The notes under the pieces are model-generated. The model saw nothing but the letters and a program-made list of their open reading frames with translations, had not been told where the DNA came from and did no database searches. The translations under genes and the position numbers were made by a program. Positions 6,746 through 14,527 of a DNA stretch of 14,879 nt are shown here, piece by piece; the stretch's first letter is position 1, and every line of letters begins with the position of its first letter. This DNA is from Spirochaetales bacterium (GTDB lineage Bacteria > Spirochaetota > Spirochaetia > B11-G9). The DNA lies in assembly GCA_027077185.1 (NCBI GenBank), contig JALTGJ010000042.1, forward strand, positions 1 to 14,879. The letters run 5' to 3'.

Positions 6746-7927
6746 ATGAAAACATATGAAGAAATAAACGAAAAAATTGTATCAGGAAATGCTGTTGTGC
6801 TGACAGCAGCGGAAATTATAGATTACGTGGAAGAAAAAGGCATAGAAAAAGCTGCAAAGGAAGTTGATGTTGTAACAACTGCAACATTCGGACCAATGTG
6901 CTCCTCGGGATGTTTTCTGAATTTTGGACACAGTACTCCCAAAATAAGAATTACAGAGGCATGGATAGACGATGTTCTGGCATATTCGGGAATTGCTGCA
7001 GTAGATCTATACATGGGCGCAACCCAGCTTAGGCATAATGACCCTGCAAATCTGGATTATCCCGGAGAGTTTAAATTCGGCGGTGGACATGTAATCGAGA
7101 AACTAATCAGAGGGGATAAACTCCAGCTTTTTGCACTTTCCTATGGAACGGATGAATACCCTTTAAAAGAAATTCGTACAGAATTTTCCATTGAGGATCT
7201 TAATCAGGCTACAATGGTTAATCCAAGAAACTGTTATCAAAACTATAATGTTGGAATAAACACCTCAAATAAAACTATTTATACATATTTGGGTAAGCTT
7301 AAACCCAATATGGGAAATCTTACCTATTCATCTGCAGGGCAGCTTTCACCCCTTTTAAATGATCCCCTGTATCAGACAATTGGAATAGGCAGCTCTGTAT
7401 GGCTGGCAGGGGCCAGGGGCCATGTATATTCCGAAGGAACCCAGCATGCATCCGCTGTTGAGAGGACGGATAATGATGTCCCGGCAGAAGGAGCAGGAAC
7501 CCTTGCTCTTACCGGAGATATGAAAAAAATGAATGCAGATTTTGTAAGAGGAGTAAGTTTTAAGGGTTACGGAGTATCTCTTGCCCTGGGAGTGGGTATT
7601 CCAATACCTATCTTAAATGAGGATATTTTACAAAAAACAACCATTAAAGACAGGGATATTAGAGCTCAGGTTATTGATTACGCTTTGGACTATCCTATGA
7701 AAACAGGAAAGGTTCTAACTACTGTAAACTATGAAGAACTAAAATCCGGTTCTGTAAATATACTGGGTACAAATGTGGAAGCATCTTCTCTGTCTTCTTA
7801 TGAAAAAGCAATTACTATTGCAGAAATATTAAAGTCGGAAATACATGATGGAAAGTTTACTCTTAATAAACCATATAAACAGCTTCCACCTAATCAGAGT
7901 ATGAAATCTTTGAAAATCGGGAAATAA
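6746..7927 (+). CDS. L-aspartate semialdehyde sulfurtransferase (DUF39/COG1900), homocysteine synthesis
   Basis: A 393-residue DUF39 (PF01837) protein. Recognisable stretches are TTATFGPMCSSGCFLNFGH (44-62, with Cys52 and Cys56), LRHNDPANLDYPGEFKFGGG, VNPRNCYQNYNVGIN (Cys163) and GARGHVYSEGTQH. The Methanosarcina acetivorans homologue MA1821, with the ferredoxin MA1822, makes homocysteine from aspartate semialdehyde and sulfide via protein persulfide. Here the archaeal C-terminal CBS domains are absent; the protein ends after DUF39. The start is ATG 6746, which gives a normal N-terminus; an upstream in-frame GTG at 6728 would add six residues without a ribosome site. The ferredoxin gene begins 3 nt after the stop. 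Confidence 0.88.
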   Translation: MKTYEEINEKIVSGNAVVLTAAEIIDYVEEKGIEKAAKEVDVVTTATFGPMCSSGCFLNFGHSTPKIRITEAWIDDVLAYSGIAAVDLYMGATQLRHNDPANLDYPGEFKFGGGHVIEKLIRGDKLQLFALSYGTDEYPLKEIRTEFSIEDLNQATMVNPRNCYQNYNVGINTSNKTIYTYLGKLKPNMGNLTYSSAGQLSPLLNDPLYQTIGIGSSVWLAGARGHVYSEGTQHASAVERTDNDVPAEGAGTLALTGDMKKMNADFVRGVSFKGYGVSLALGVGIPIPILNEDILQKTTIKDRDIRAQVIDYALDYPMKTGKVLTTVNYEELKSGSVNILGTNVEASSLSSYEKAITIAEILKSEIHDGKFTLNKPYKQLPPNQSMKSLKIGK

Positions 7928-7930
7928 AAT

Positions 7931-8353
7931 ATGGAAACAAAAAAAATATTACTTACTTTTAATAAAAATGCTGTAGAAAAGCCAATTGTATATCATTTGG
8001 TTAAGGACTTCGATCTAATTATTAATATTTACAGAGCCAGTATAAGCGCAGAAGAGAAAGGACTTATGGTTCTTGATATAACAGGCTCTAAAGAGATGAT
8101 AGAGGCAGGGATTGATTTTATTGTTTCACAAAATGTAAAAATTGAGGATGCCCAAAAATCCTTCAGATGGGATTCTGATCTATGTACTTCCTGTGGTAAC
8201 TGTTTAACCCACTGTCCGGTTAATGCACTCCACATAGAAAACAGAAAAACAATGAAAGTTGAATTTAATGAAAAACTATGCATAGACTGTATGGGCTGTA
8301 TTCCAAACTGTCCTTTTGAGGCATGCGGCTCAATATTCGAAAACAACTGGTAG
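7931..8353 (+). CDS. NIL-domain ferredoxin, iron-sulfur subunit of the homocysteine system
   Basis: A 140-residue protein with two parts. Residues about 4-75 form a NIL ligand-binding-like domain (PF09383). Residues 80-135 form a two-cluster ferredoxin with C85-x2-C88-x2-C91-x3-C95-P and C117-x2-C120-x2-C123-x3-C127-P, plus an additional Cys132. This architecture is that of MA1822, the partner of the DUF39 sulfurtransferase. It is thought to supply electrons for persulfide reduction or thiol release during homocysteine formation in the cytosol. It is embedded in the operon, 3 nt after the sulfurtransferase and 4 nt before the UPF0280 gene. No strong Shine-Dalgarno is visible, so it is probably translated by coupling. 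Confidence 0.92.
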   Translation: METKKILLTFNKNAVEKPIVYHLVKDFDLIINIYRASISAEEKGLMVLDITGSKEMIEAGIDFIVSQNVKIEDAQKSFRWDSDLCTSCGNCLTHCPVNALHIENRKTMKVEFNEKLCIDCMGCIPNCPFEACGSIFENNW

Positions 8354-8357
8354 AGAA

Positions 8358-9092
8358 ATGAGAACCTTCAGCAGATTCTCTTACAGAGACGCAGACTACA
8401 GAATATGTACAAATAATTTAGAACTGGTTACGGGCTCAATAATTAAGCAGCGTGAAATACTGGAAAAATACATTATTACAAACCCGGAATTCTTAAGTTC
8501 CCTGGCACCTGTCCCTTCTCTTGCAGATTTTGCCCCGGGCATTGCTAAAAGAATGCAGAAAGCTAGTCTTTTTACAGATGTGGGTCCTATGGCAGCTGTT
8601 GCAGGGGCAATTGCCCAGTTAGGGGTTGAATCCTGTACTGAAAAAACTTATGGTTCCAACCAGTCAGAAGCAATTATCGAAAACGGCGGGGACATTTATA
8701 TGGTCCTGAAAAAAAAACTTATTCTGGGTATACACAGTGATGTAGATGCTTTGAACGGAAAGCTGGCATTCCTTATACAGCCGGAAATGACACCCCTGGC
8801 GGTATGCTCCTCTTCCAGCACAATGGGACATTCACTGAGCCTGGGGGACTGTAATCTCGCAACTGTTTTTTCAAAGTCAGCTGCTCTGGCAGATGCTGCT
8901 GCAACAAAGGCCTGTAATATGGTAAAAAAAGAAGAAGATATTCAAAATACCCTAAATTCGATATCTGCAATACCTGGCATTTCCGGTTTATTAATAATTA
9001 AAAACGAAAAAATTGGAATAGCAGGAGAACTTCCGGAAATAGTATCAAATGCCGATACGGATATGATAAATAAAATTACCCGCCACAAGTAG
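8358..9092 (+). CDS. UPF0280 family protein (COG2122), homocysteine-system accessory
   Basis: A 244-residue UPF0280 protein with an ApbE-like fold. Typical stretches are YRDADYRICTNN near the N-terminus, the FLSSLAPVP segment, DVGPMAAVAGAIAQLG, the ENGGDIYM motif (ApbE-like) and SSSTMGHSLSLGDCNLATV. The Methanosarcina member MA1715 has been tied genetically to homocysteine synthesis from sulfide. Direct linkage to the DUF39 and NIL-ferredoxin genes here supports the same role, perhaps sulfur delivery or persulfide handling; the biochemical activity is not established. The start is ATG 8358, 4 nt after the ferredoxin stop; a longer in-frame TTG at 8316 would overlap the ferredoxin gene and is less likely. 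Confidence 0.87.
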   Translation: MRTFSRFSYRDADYRICTNNLELVTGSIIKQREILEKYIITNPEFLSSLAPVPSLADFAPGIAKRMQKASLFTDVGPMAAVAGAIAQLGVESCTEKTYGSNQSEAIIENGGDIYMVLKKKLILGIHSDVDALNGKLAFLIQPEMTPLAVCSSSSTMGHSLSLGDCNLATVFSKSAALADAAATKACNMVKKEEDIQNTLNSISAIPGISGLLIIKNEKIGIAGELPEIVSNADTDMINKITRHK

Positions 9093-9100
9093 GGCACATA

Positions 9101-9153
9101 GTAGGGACAGTCACCCAGGATTTGCTTTGCAAACCCTGGGTGGCTGTCCCTAC
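9101..9153. repeat. 53-bp near-perfect inverted repeat between convergent genes
   Basis: GTAGGGACAGTCACCCAGG (9101-9119) pairs with 9135-9153, with one G·T position. The stem continues past an A/C mismatch as TTTGC (9121-9125) with GCAAA (9129-9133), around a TTT loop. There is no T tract on either strand, so it is not a canonical terminator, though its position between convergent genes would let it stop both transcripts or protect 3' ends. It resembles a REP/BIME-like dispersed palindrome. It is GC-richer than its surroundings. Confidence 0.8.
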
Positions 9154-9158
9154 GAAAT

Positions 9159-9860
9159 CTAACGCCTTCGTCCGAAAATCCTCAACATAAAAAGGAAGAT
9201 ATTTATAAAATCAAGGTATAGTTTAAGTGCACCCATAATTGAGAATTTTATATACTGATCTTCTGAGACAGAACCAGCACGGGCACTCAACTGCAATATT
9301 TTTTGAGTATCATAAGCTGTCAGACCCATAAAAACCAGTACTCCAACATAAGAAATTAAATAGTACACTGCAGGACTTTTTAAAAAGATATTTATTACAG
9401 ATACTATTATTATTCCAAGAACACCCATCATTAAATAATGGCCCATTCCGGAAAGATCTCTTTTAGTTGTCATCGCATAGAGACTCATGGCACCAAAGGT
9501 TGCTGCAGTGGTAAAAAAAGCCAGTGAAATAGTAGCTCCTGTATAGGCAAGAAAAATAACGGACAGGGTAACGCCATTTAGTAGAGCGTATAAAGCAAAA
9601 GCCATGGTTGCGGCTGTTGCACTCATTTTGTAAATTCGTGCCGAAAGGTACATAACAAGTGCCAATTCAGCAATTATAGTTCCAAAGAAAAGAATCTGGT
9701 TTGATATAAATGCAACCATAAGAGATTGATTTGAAGACATACCAAAAGCAACAACTCCTGTAAGAGCAAGCCCTGCTGTCATCCACAGGTACACATTTTT
9801 TATCAGACTTCTATCTCTGGCTGCTGCATTGGAATACGTTTGTTCGCTACCGTATATCAT
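9159..9860 (-). CDS. Bax inhibitor-1 family membrane protein (YccA/YetJ-like)
   Basis: A 233-residue, almost wholly hydrophobic protein with about seven membrane segments after a short polar N-terminus (residues 1-20), typical of bacterial TMBIM/BI-1 proteins (PF01027). The signature GLTAYDTQKI and the last-helix LYLDFINIFLFMLRIFG are present. The two aspartates in these segments correspond to the pair that forms the pH-sensing calcium-leak gate in Bacillus YetJ. The physiological role in bacteria is unclear. The start is supported by AAGGAG (9868-9873 on the plus map), 7 nt upstream. It follows the ABC ATPase gene but has its own promoter. Confidence 0.93.
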   Translation of the reverse strand: MIYGSEQTYSNAAARDRSLIKNVYLWMTAGLALTGVVAFGMSSNQSLMVAFISNQILFFGTIIAELALVMYLSARIYKMSATAATMAFALYALLNGVTLSVIFLAYTGATISLAFFTTAATFGAMSLYAMTTKRDLSGMGHYLMMGVLGIIIVSVINIFLKSPAVYYLISYVGVLVFMGLTAYDTQKILQLSARAGSVSEDQYIKFSIMGALKLYLDFINIFLFMLRIFGRRR

Positions 9861-9892
9861 TGTTAGGCTCCTTAAAACAATTTTGTGGATAT

Positions 9893-9921
9893 AATATACG
9901 AATATTTATTTGAATTATCAA
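9893..9921 (-). promoter_or_regulatory. Predicted promoter of the BI-1 family gene
   Basis: Read on the minus strand: TTGATA (plus 9916-9921), 17 nt, TATATT (plus 9893-9898). It lies right after the ABC ATPase stop and about 33 nt before the BI-1 start, leaving room for the AAGGAG ribosome site. The gene is therefore probably transcribed independently of the transporter. Confidence 0.6.
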
Positions 9922-11013
9922 TTAAAATAACAATTTCTCTGTCCTGGAATCGTAATAATTCATTTGATTGGAATTGAAATCAATCCAGACAGTATCATTG
10001 ACATTAAAATTTGCGAAACCATTTATTTTCAGAGTTAACTCCAGATCCTCTTTTTTTACAGTTATTATTGTTTCCGACCCTGCAGGAAGTACCGAATAAA
10101 TTGTACATTCCAGCCAGCCGGCATTACTTTCATTTTTAATTTTAATTTCTTCCGGTCTGATTGTTACTATAATATCTCTGTCTATATATTCAGAATCTAT
10201 TAATATCTTTTTCTTTAGTAATCCGCATATAAAAAATTGTTCATTGTTTTCCAATGAGGTATGCCCTTCAAATATATTAATTTGAGGTGAACCGACAAAT
10301 TTTGCAACAAAAAGATCTGCTGACTTTTTATAAATTTCTTCCGGTGTGCCTATCTGTCTAAGAACACCTTTGTCCATAACTACAATTCTATCTGATAATG
10401 TCAGTGCCTCATTTTGATCATGAGTAACATATACAGTGGTCGCCCCCAATTCGAAGTGAAGACGTTTTAATTCTGCCCTCATTCCAATACGAAGCATGGC
10501 ATCCAAATTTGAGAGTGGCTCATCCATTAAGAAAATCTGAGGCTCAGCTGCAACCATTCGTGCTACAGCAACTCTCTGCTGCTGTCCTCCGGACAGCTCT
10601 GAAGGATACCGTTCTTCCAGCCCCTCAAGCTGAACTTTTTTAAGAGCATTTTTAACGATTACCTCAATTTTGTCTCTGGAAATCTTTTTCTCTTCCAGAC
10701 CTAAAGATATATTTTTTCTTACTGTCATATGAGGCCATAGTGCATAACTTTGAAAAATAAAACCCAGATCCCTTTTCTCAGGTGGAACATATAGACCCTT
10801 TGTAAGAGAGAAAAAAGTTGTATCTCCTACAATTATTTCACCTGTATCCGCATCTTCAAGACCTGCTATCATCCTTAAAGTTGTAGTTTTACCACAACCG
10901 GAAGGACCCAGGAGGGTGAGAAACTCACCCTCTCTGATATTTAATGTTAGATTACGTACAGCGGGTATTCCGCTGTACGACTTACTTATATTTGAAAGTA
11001 CTATCTTATCCAA
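9922..11013 (-). CDS. ABC importer ATPase (FbpC/PotA family)
   Basis: A 363-residue ATPase with all motifs: Walker A GPSGCGKTT (36-44), Q-loop FQSYALWPH, signature LSGGQQQR (140-147), Walker B IFLMDEP (Asp164-Glu165), D-loop and switch His198 (VTHDQ). A C-terminal TOBE-type regulatory domain runs from about residue 230 (VTIRPEEIKI). The start is placed at TTG 11013, which has AAGGA 6 nt upstream and lies 13 nt after the binding-protein stop. The longer reading from ATG 11076 would overlap the binding-protein gene by 50 nt and add a non-homologous extension. It energises the permease encoded by the first gene of the operon. Confidence 0.9.
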   Translation of the reverse strand: MDKIVLSNISKSYSGIPAVRNLTLNIREGEFLTLLGPSGCGKTTTLRMIAGLEDADTGEIIVGDTTFFSLTKGLYVPPEKRDLGFIFQSYALWPHMTVRKNISLGLEEKKISRDKIEVIVKNALKKVQLEGLEERYPSELSGGQQQRVAVARMVAAEPQIFLMDEPLSNLDAMLRIGMRAELKRLHFELGATTVYVTHDQNEALTLSDRIVVMDKGVLRQIGTPEEIYKKSADLFVAKFVGSPQINIFEGHTSLENNEQFFICGLLKKKILIDSEYIDRDIIVTIRPEEIKIKNESNAGWLECTIYSVLPAGSETIITVKKEDLELTLKINGFANFNVNDTVWIDFNSNQMNYYDSRTEKLLF

Positions 11014-11026
11014 GATCTTTCCTTTT

Positions 11027-12277
11027 TTAGTTACCAGCTTCCTGAATCCAGAAATCCTGAACTTTTTGTCCTTCAAACCACATAAAATCAGGATCTACAA
11101 ACCAGCTATTCAGATCATACCATTTTTCACCACCCTTAGCTACAGGCACTGTATCTCTTGGACTTTTTGATCCCGGAGAATAATAGGGGCCTAAACCCTG
11201 AAGAAGTCTGGCACTCTCCCCTTCATTATAAGGTTGAGAAATTACAGTATCTTTCGTAATACTAATGTCTCCAAGAAGGAAAGCTGTAAAAAGTTTTGCC
11301 GCATTGGGATGGGCAGCCTGTCTCGCAATTCCTGTATATACTGGAGTAATAATATTTTCAAAAGGTGTAAGAGGAGTTACAAGTGCATTAACATATCCCT
11401 TGGACTCATTATACCTTATATAAGTATAACCTATTATTGAAATAGGAGGATCAGTCTGTCCCTTTGCACCTGAAGCTTTTGCAACCTTGCTGCCTGAACC
11501 CAATATTACAAGATCATTATGAAGGAGTCTGTAGATAAATTCATAACCTGCATCCTGAACACCATCATGAAGCTCTATATCCTTTCCAGTCAAATCTTTA
11601 TAGGCTTTGGCAAATTCATCTGCATGCTGAACCATAGTCCACAAACCCATTTTGTTTGATAGGGATTTCATAGGATCTTTTACAACAATTTTCCCTCTCC
11701 ATTTCTCTTCTGTAAGCTCCCAAACATTTGAAATTGGAGGAGTATCACCATATGCTTCTTTATTATACATTAGCACATAACCTTCAACAATTCTGTTTAA
11801 AAGAGGCTCTCTATACTCTTTAGGAATTTGATCTATGAACATAGATGGAACAAAATTAACAAGTCTATAATTGTTCAGCAGTTCATGGATAACCTGACCG
11901 GAACCCCCGGTTGTAATAAGATCTGCATTAAACAGATTTGCATCCTGCTCACTTATTGTCTTTTCTACAGTGCCCACAGATCCAAGATCATGGCTTAACA
12001 CCTTGATTCCAGGATATTTCTCCTCGAATACGGCAGCAACTTTTTCAATTCGGGAGGATGAAGAATAAATGACAAGCTTTCCTTCTTTATTTGCAAGCTT
12101 CTCAATTTCATCCCAATCCTGAGTTCCTTCATAGGGTCCAAGTTTTGCTTCCTGTAACCATGAATCCATTTCCGGGGGATAAGTAACAGATTCTTCTTTT
12201 GCCCCAGCAGCAAATATATTAAAACTGCTGCCTGCGATCATAAAAATGATCAGTAAAATTAAAAATTTTTTACCCAT
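11027..12277 (-). CDS. ABC transporter periplasmic solute-binding protein (FbpA-like)
   Basis: A 416-residue extracytoplasmic binding protein. MGKKFLILLIIFMIAGSS starts a signal peptide ending near FAAGAKEES, without a lipobox cysteine. The mature part follows the family-1 binding-protein pattern: GKLVIYSSSSRIEKVAAVFEEKYPGI (about 76-101), GYVLMYNKEAY, WRGKIVVKDP and HPNAAKLFTAFLLG. This class binds ferric iron, polyamines, thiamine or 2-aminoethylphosphonate; the substrate cannot be settled from the sequence. The start is ATG 12277, with AAGGAG (plus 12284-12289) 6 nt upstream; an earlier in-frame codon at 12304 would disrupt the signal peptide. It lies 73 nt after the permease gene and 13 nt before the ATPase. 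Confidence 0.88.
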   Translation of the reverse strand: MGKKFLILLIIFMIAGSSFNIFAAGAKEESVTYPPEMDSWLQEAKLGPYEGTQDWDEIEKLANKEGKLVIYSSSSRIEKVAAVFEEKYPGIKVLSHDLGSVGTVEKTISEQDANLFNADLITTGGSGQVIHELLNNYRLVNFVPSMFIDQIPKEYREPLLNRIVEGYVLMYNKEAYGDTPPISNVWELTEEKWRGKIVVKDPMKSLSNKMGLWTMVQHADEFAKAYKDLTGKDIELHDGVQDAGYEFIYRLLHNDLVILGSGSKVAKASGAKGQTDPPISIIGYTYIRYNESKGYVNALVTPLTPFENIITPVYTGIARQAAHPNAAKLFTAFLLGDISITKDTVISQPYNEGESARLLQGLGPYYSPGSKSPRDTVPVAKGGEKWYDLNSWFVDPDFMWFEGQKVQDFWIQEAGN

Positions 12278-12350
12278 AATGCTCTCCTTTAGTGATAGAG
12301 GCAAGTAACAACGAAGTTGCGACCAGCCTTTAAAATATAATATTACGTAA

Positions 12351-14180
12351 TCAGGACTCCTTTATACCCAAAACTCCACGGGCACCAAAAAACCTTCTTA
12401 CAATAAAATTCGCACTGACAATTATTAACATTAAAATAAGGGTCACCCCATTTGCATGCTGTACCATATCCTGATCAGTATAAGCAAAAATAATAGAGGT
12501 CAGGAGCCTTGTACTTGGTGTAACCAATAGAATTATTAAAGAAAGTTCTCTCATGGATGTAATAAAGGTTAGAATCATACCAGAGAAAAACCCGCTTTTA
12601 GAAAGTGGGAAAATAATTTTTCGAAAACGTGTAGCCCATGGAATACCCTGGGTTTGGGCAACCTCTTCAAGAGACTTATCTATCTGAAGAATAGCACTTA
12701 TACCTGTTCTGGAGGAAAATGGCATATTTTTAACAATCACAATAAGCAATATCAGATAAAAAGTACCGTATAAGGCAGGTATGGGACCAAATGGATGGGC
12801 AAACATACTTAAATAAATTGCTCCCATAGCTATGCTGGGAAAAACATAGGGTGCAAAGGATACAGCTTCCAGGGTTTTGGATAATCTTGTCCCCCGGCTT
12901 CTAACTACAGCATAACCTATAAGCAGCCCTATAAATGCATTTAAAACCGCTGCTAGAATACCAAGTTTCAAACTGTTAAGAACTCCCCCCCCAATACCTA
13001 CATTTTTGAATATTCCCGGCTGACCGCTGGCAAGTTCATATTTCCCTTCACCAATCCAGAAATGCAATGTAAGATTTGAAAAAGAATAATCATCGGGAAG
13101 CAACATAAAAGTATTCCAGGCAAGAAGCACTACAGGAAGGACTATTACTATTAAAAGAAAAACTGAAACCATAATTATTACTGGTATTTTCATTGATCCC
13201 AGTTTATTTAATCTACTCCGAAACCCTTTGCCACCCATTGTAACAAAGCTTTTTCTTTTACCTATTATTCTGCTATTAATATAAATTGCTGCAGCTGCAA
13301 GAACGACCAATACCAATGCAAGGACAAATGCATCCCCCTTGCTACGGGCGTTAATAGAGGCATAAATCTGAGTAGGTATTGTAAAGAATCTTACAGGAAG
13401 TCCTAAAAGAGCCGGAGTTCCAAAAGTTCCCATACTTCTGGAAAAGGTAAGAACAAAGGAAGACCCCAAAGCAGGTAAAACAAGAGGAAAAGTTATTTTT
13501 TTAAGTACACTTAGACGGCTGAGGCCGGTTAAAGATCCTGCTTCCTCCAGCTCTGAATTAATGGTTGCCAAAGCTCCTGATACAAGTAGAAATGAATATG
13601 CATAGTAATGAAGCCCCAGACACACAATAATGGGGAAGGCACCATAAGAAACCCAATCCGGAGGAACTATACCAAAAACAGCAGTAATCATTCCCGGAGA
13701 TCCACCGGTTCTGGTATTTTTAAATATTAGAAGCCATGCAAGGGCCATTACCCAGGATGGCATCATATATGGAATAACAATAACACTGTTTAAAAATTTT
13801 TTATAAGGAATATCTGTTCTAATAAGAACCCATGCAAGAAGAGATCCAACAAACATAGAAAGAGTTGTAACCCCGACTCCGATAATAAGTGAATTAAGGA
13901 AGGGTTTGTAAAAAAGAGCATGAGCAAGACGTCCAACAAAAACTCTGCTGTAGTGATAAAAAGTAAAAGCACCTACCCTGGCACCTCTAACCATTCTTAA
14001 ATCGTTACGTTGAAAAGTTAATGAAGTAATAATTATCTGTATTAAAGGAACAATCACCAAAAAAGCAAAAATAATAAGAAAAACCACTGCCATAATATAA
14101 TAGGTTCGATAGCGCAGCTTTGTAAGTGACAACTTTAAACCAACAAGCTTTGTGTCGGGTGTTTCATTTTTTGAGACCAT
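12351..14180 (-). CDS. ABC importer permease, fused two-domain (FbpB-like)
   Basis: A 609-residue inner-membrane protein containing two BPD_transp_1 domains (PF00528), so one polypeptide replaces a permease pair. About twelve membrane segments are visible. Each half ends in an EAA loop that docks on the ATPase: EEAGSLTGLSRLSVLKKITF in the first half, and EEVAQTQGIPWATRFRKIIF in the second. Tandem fusion of this length is typical of ferric-iron-type (FbpB) systems. It is the promoter-proximal gene of the transporter operon. No Shine-Dalgarno is found before ATG 14180, and a -10-like TATGAT ends 10 nt upstream. The spacer to the binding-protein gene holds only a weak CAAC-TTC-GTTG hairpin. Confidence 0.92.
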   Translation of the reverse strand: MVSKNETPDTKLVGLKLSLTKLRYRTYYIMAVVFLIIFAFLVIVPLIQIIITSLTFQRNDLRMVRGARVGAFTFYHYSRVFVGRLAHALFYKPFLNSLIIGVGVTTLSMFVGSLLAWVLIRTDIPYKKFLNSVIVIPYMMPSWVMALAWLLIFKNTRTGGSPGMITAVFGIVPPDWVSYGAFPIIVCLGLHYYAYSFLLVSGALATINSELEEAGSLTGLSRLSVLKKITFPLVLPALGSSFVLTFSRSMGTFGTPALLGLPVRFFTIPTQIYASINARSKGDAFVLALVLVVLAAAAIYINSRIIGKRKSFVTMGGKGFRSRLNKLGSMKIPVIIMVSVFLLIVIVLPVVLLAWNTFMLLPDDYSFSNLTLHFWIGEGKYELASGQPGIFKNVGIGGGVLNSLKLGILAAVLNAFIGLLIGYAVVRSRGTRLSKTLEAVSFAPYVFPSIAMGAIYLSMFAHPFGPIPALYGTFYLILLIVIVKNMPFSSRTGISAILQIDKSLEEVAQTQGIPWATRFRKIIFPLSKSGFFSGMILTFITSMRELSLIILLVTPSTRLLTSIIFAYTDQDMVQHANGVTLILMLIIVSANFIVRRFFGARGVLGIKES

Positions 14181-14190
14181 ACACCATTAA

Positions 14191-14218
14191 ATCATAATTT
14201 GAAAAAAAAGCAAGTAAA
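14191..14218 (-). promoter_or_regulatory. Predicted promoter of the ABC transporter operon
   Basis: Read on minus: TTTACT (plus 14213-14218), 16 nt, TATGAT (plus 14191-14196). The -10 ends 10 nt before the permease ATG, so the 5' leader would be only a few nucleotides. The -35 is weak (four of six consensus bases). Confidence 0.4.
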
Positions 14219-14406
14219 ATTTTAGAACCAATTGATCAGTAGGTAAAAAATCAGGATCTACCCCTACTGGTGTAAACCATACATTCTGCAATACAGTCAT
14301 CAACATGGATTTGTTTGAAACATCAATAGACACAAAAACCAGCCCTTTGCATACAATATCTATCGGGATCCTACCAGATTTAACCCTGAAAATCATTGGT
14401 CATGTG

Positions 14407-14471
14407 CAATATTGTATTCATAACATAGCCAATATTGGTTATTTTTAGAACATAAAAAAACCATATATGGT
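14407..14471. repeat. Three palindromes upstream of the AAA ATPase
   Basis: CAATATTG (14407-14414), CCAATATTGG (14429-14438) and ACCATATATGGT (14460-14471) are perfect palindromes. Their centres are 23 and 32 nt apart, near multiples of a helical turn. The last ends 18 nt upstream of the -35 box. They look like regulator half-site arrays, but AT-rich DNA makes short palindromes fairly common. Confidence 0.4.
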
Positions 14472-14489
14472 AAAAATTCGAACGTATAT

Positions 14490-14519
14490 TTGACTTTTTA
14501 TCTATTTATGTGTTATTAT
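14490..14519 (+). promoter_or_regulatory. Predicted promoter of the AAA ATPase gene
   Basis: TTGACT (14490-14495), 18 nt, TATTAT (14514-14519), with a TGT extension (14511-14513) immediately before the -10. The ATG at 14528 is 8 nt after the -10, so transcription should begin within one or two nucleotides of the start codon. Confidence 0.6.
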
Positions 14520-14527
14520 AGATAGAT

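Larger units (their letters stand above)
14181..14527. other. Intergenic region between the transporter operon and the AAA ATPase
   Basis: About 350 nt between divergent genes with no convincing gene. It holds the predicted divergent promoters and three palindromes (listed separately). A 69-codon minus-strand frame (14187-14396) is open but lacks a ribosome site and recognisable domain. It contains VDPDF encoded by the same 15 nt as in the binding-protein gene (14247-14261 against 11084-11098), so it may be a decayed coding remnant or chance. Confidence 0.5.

Noticed and set aside
6736..6759. Seven-codon frame (MSCNENI) overlapping the sulfurtransferase start, considered as a cysteine-sensing leader peptide
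   Set aside because: It has a single cysteine, no ribosome site, and overlaps the real start; there is no leader space for attenuation.
8029..8346. 105-codon minus-strand frame opposite the ferredoxin gene
   Set aside because: The cysteine-motif ferredoxin on the plus strand explains the region.
9101..9153. Classical intrinsic terminator
   Set aside because: The stem is strong, but neither strand has a T run after it, so it is listed as a repeat with possible end-forming role.
11014..11076. Longer ATPase start overlapping the binding-protein gene
   Set aside because: The extension is not part of the ABC ATPase fold, and a TTG at 11013 has a well-placed AAGGA.
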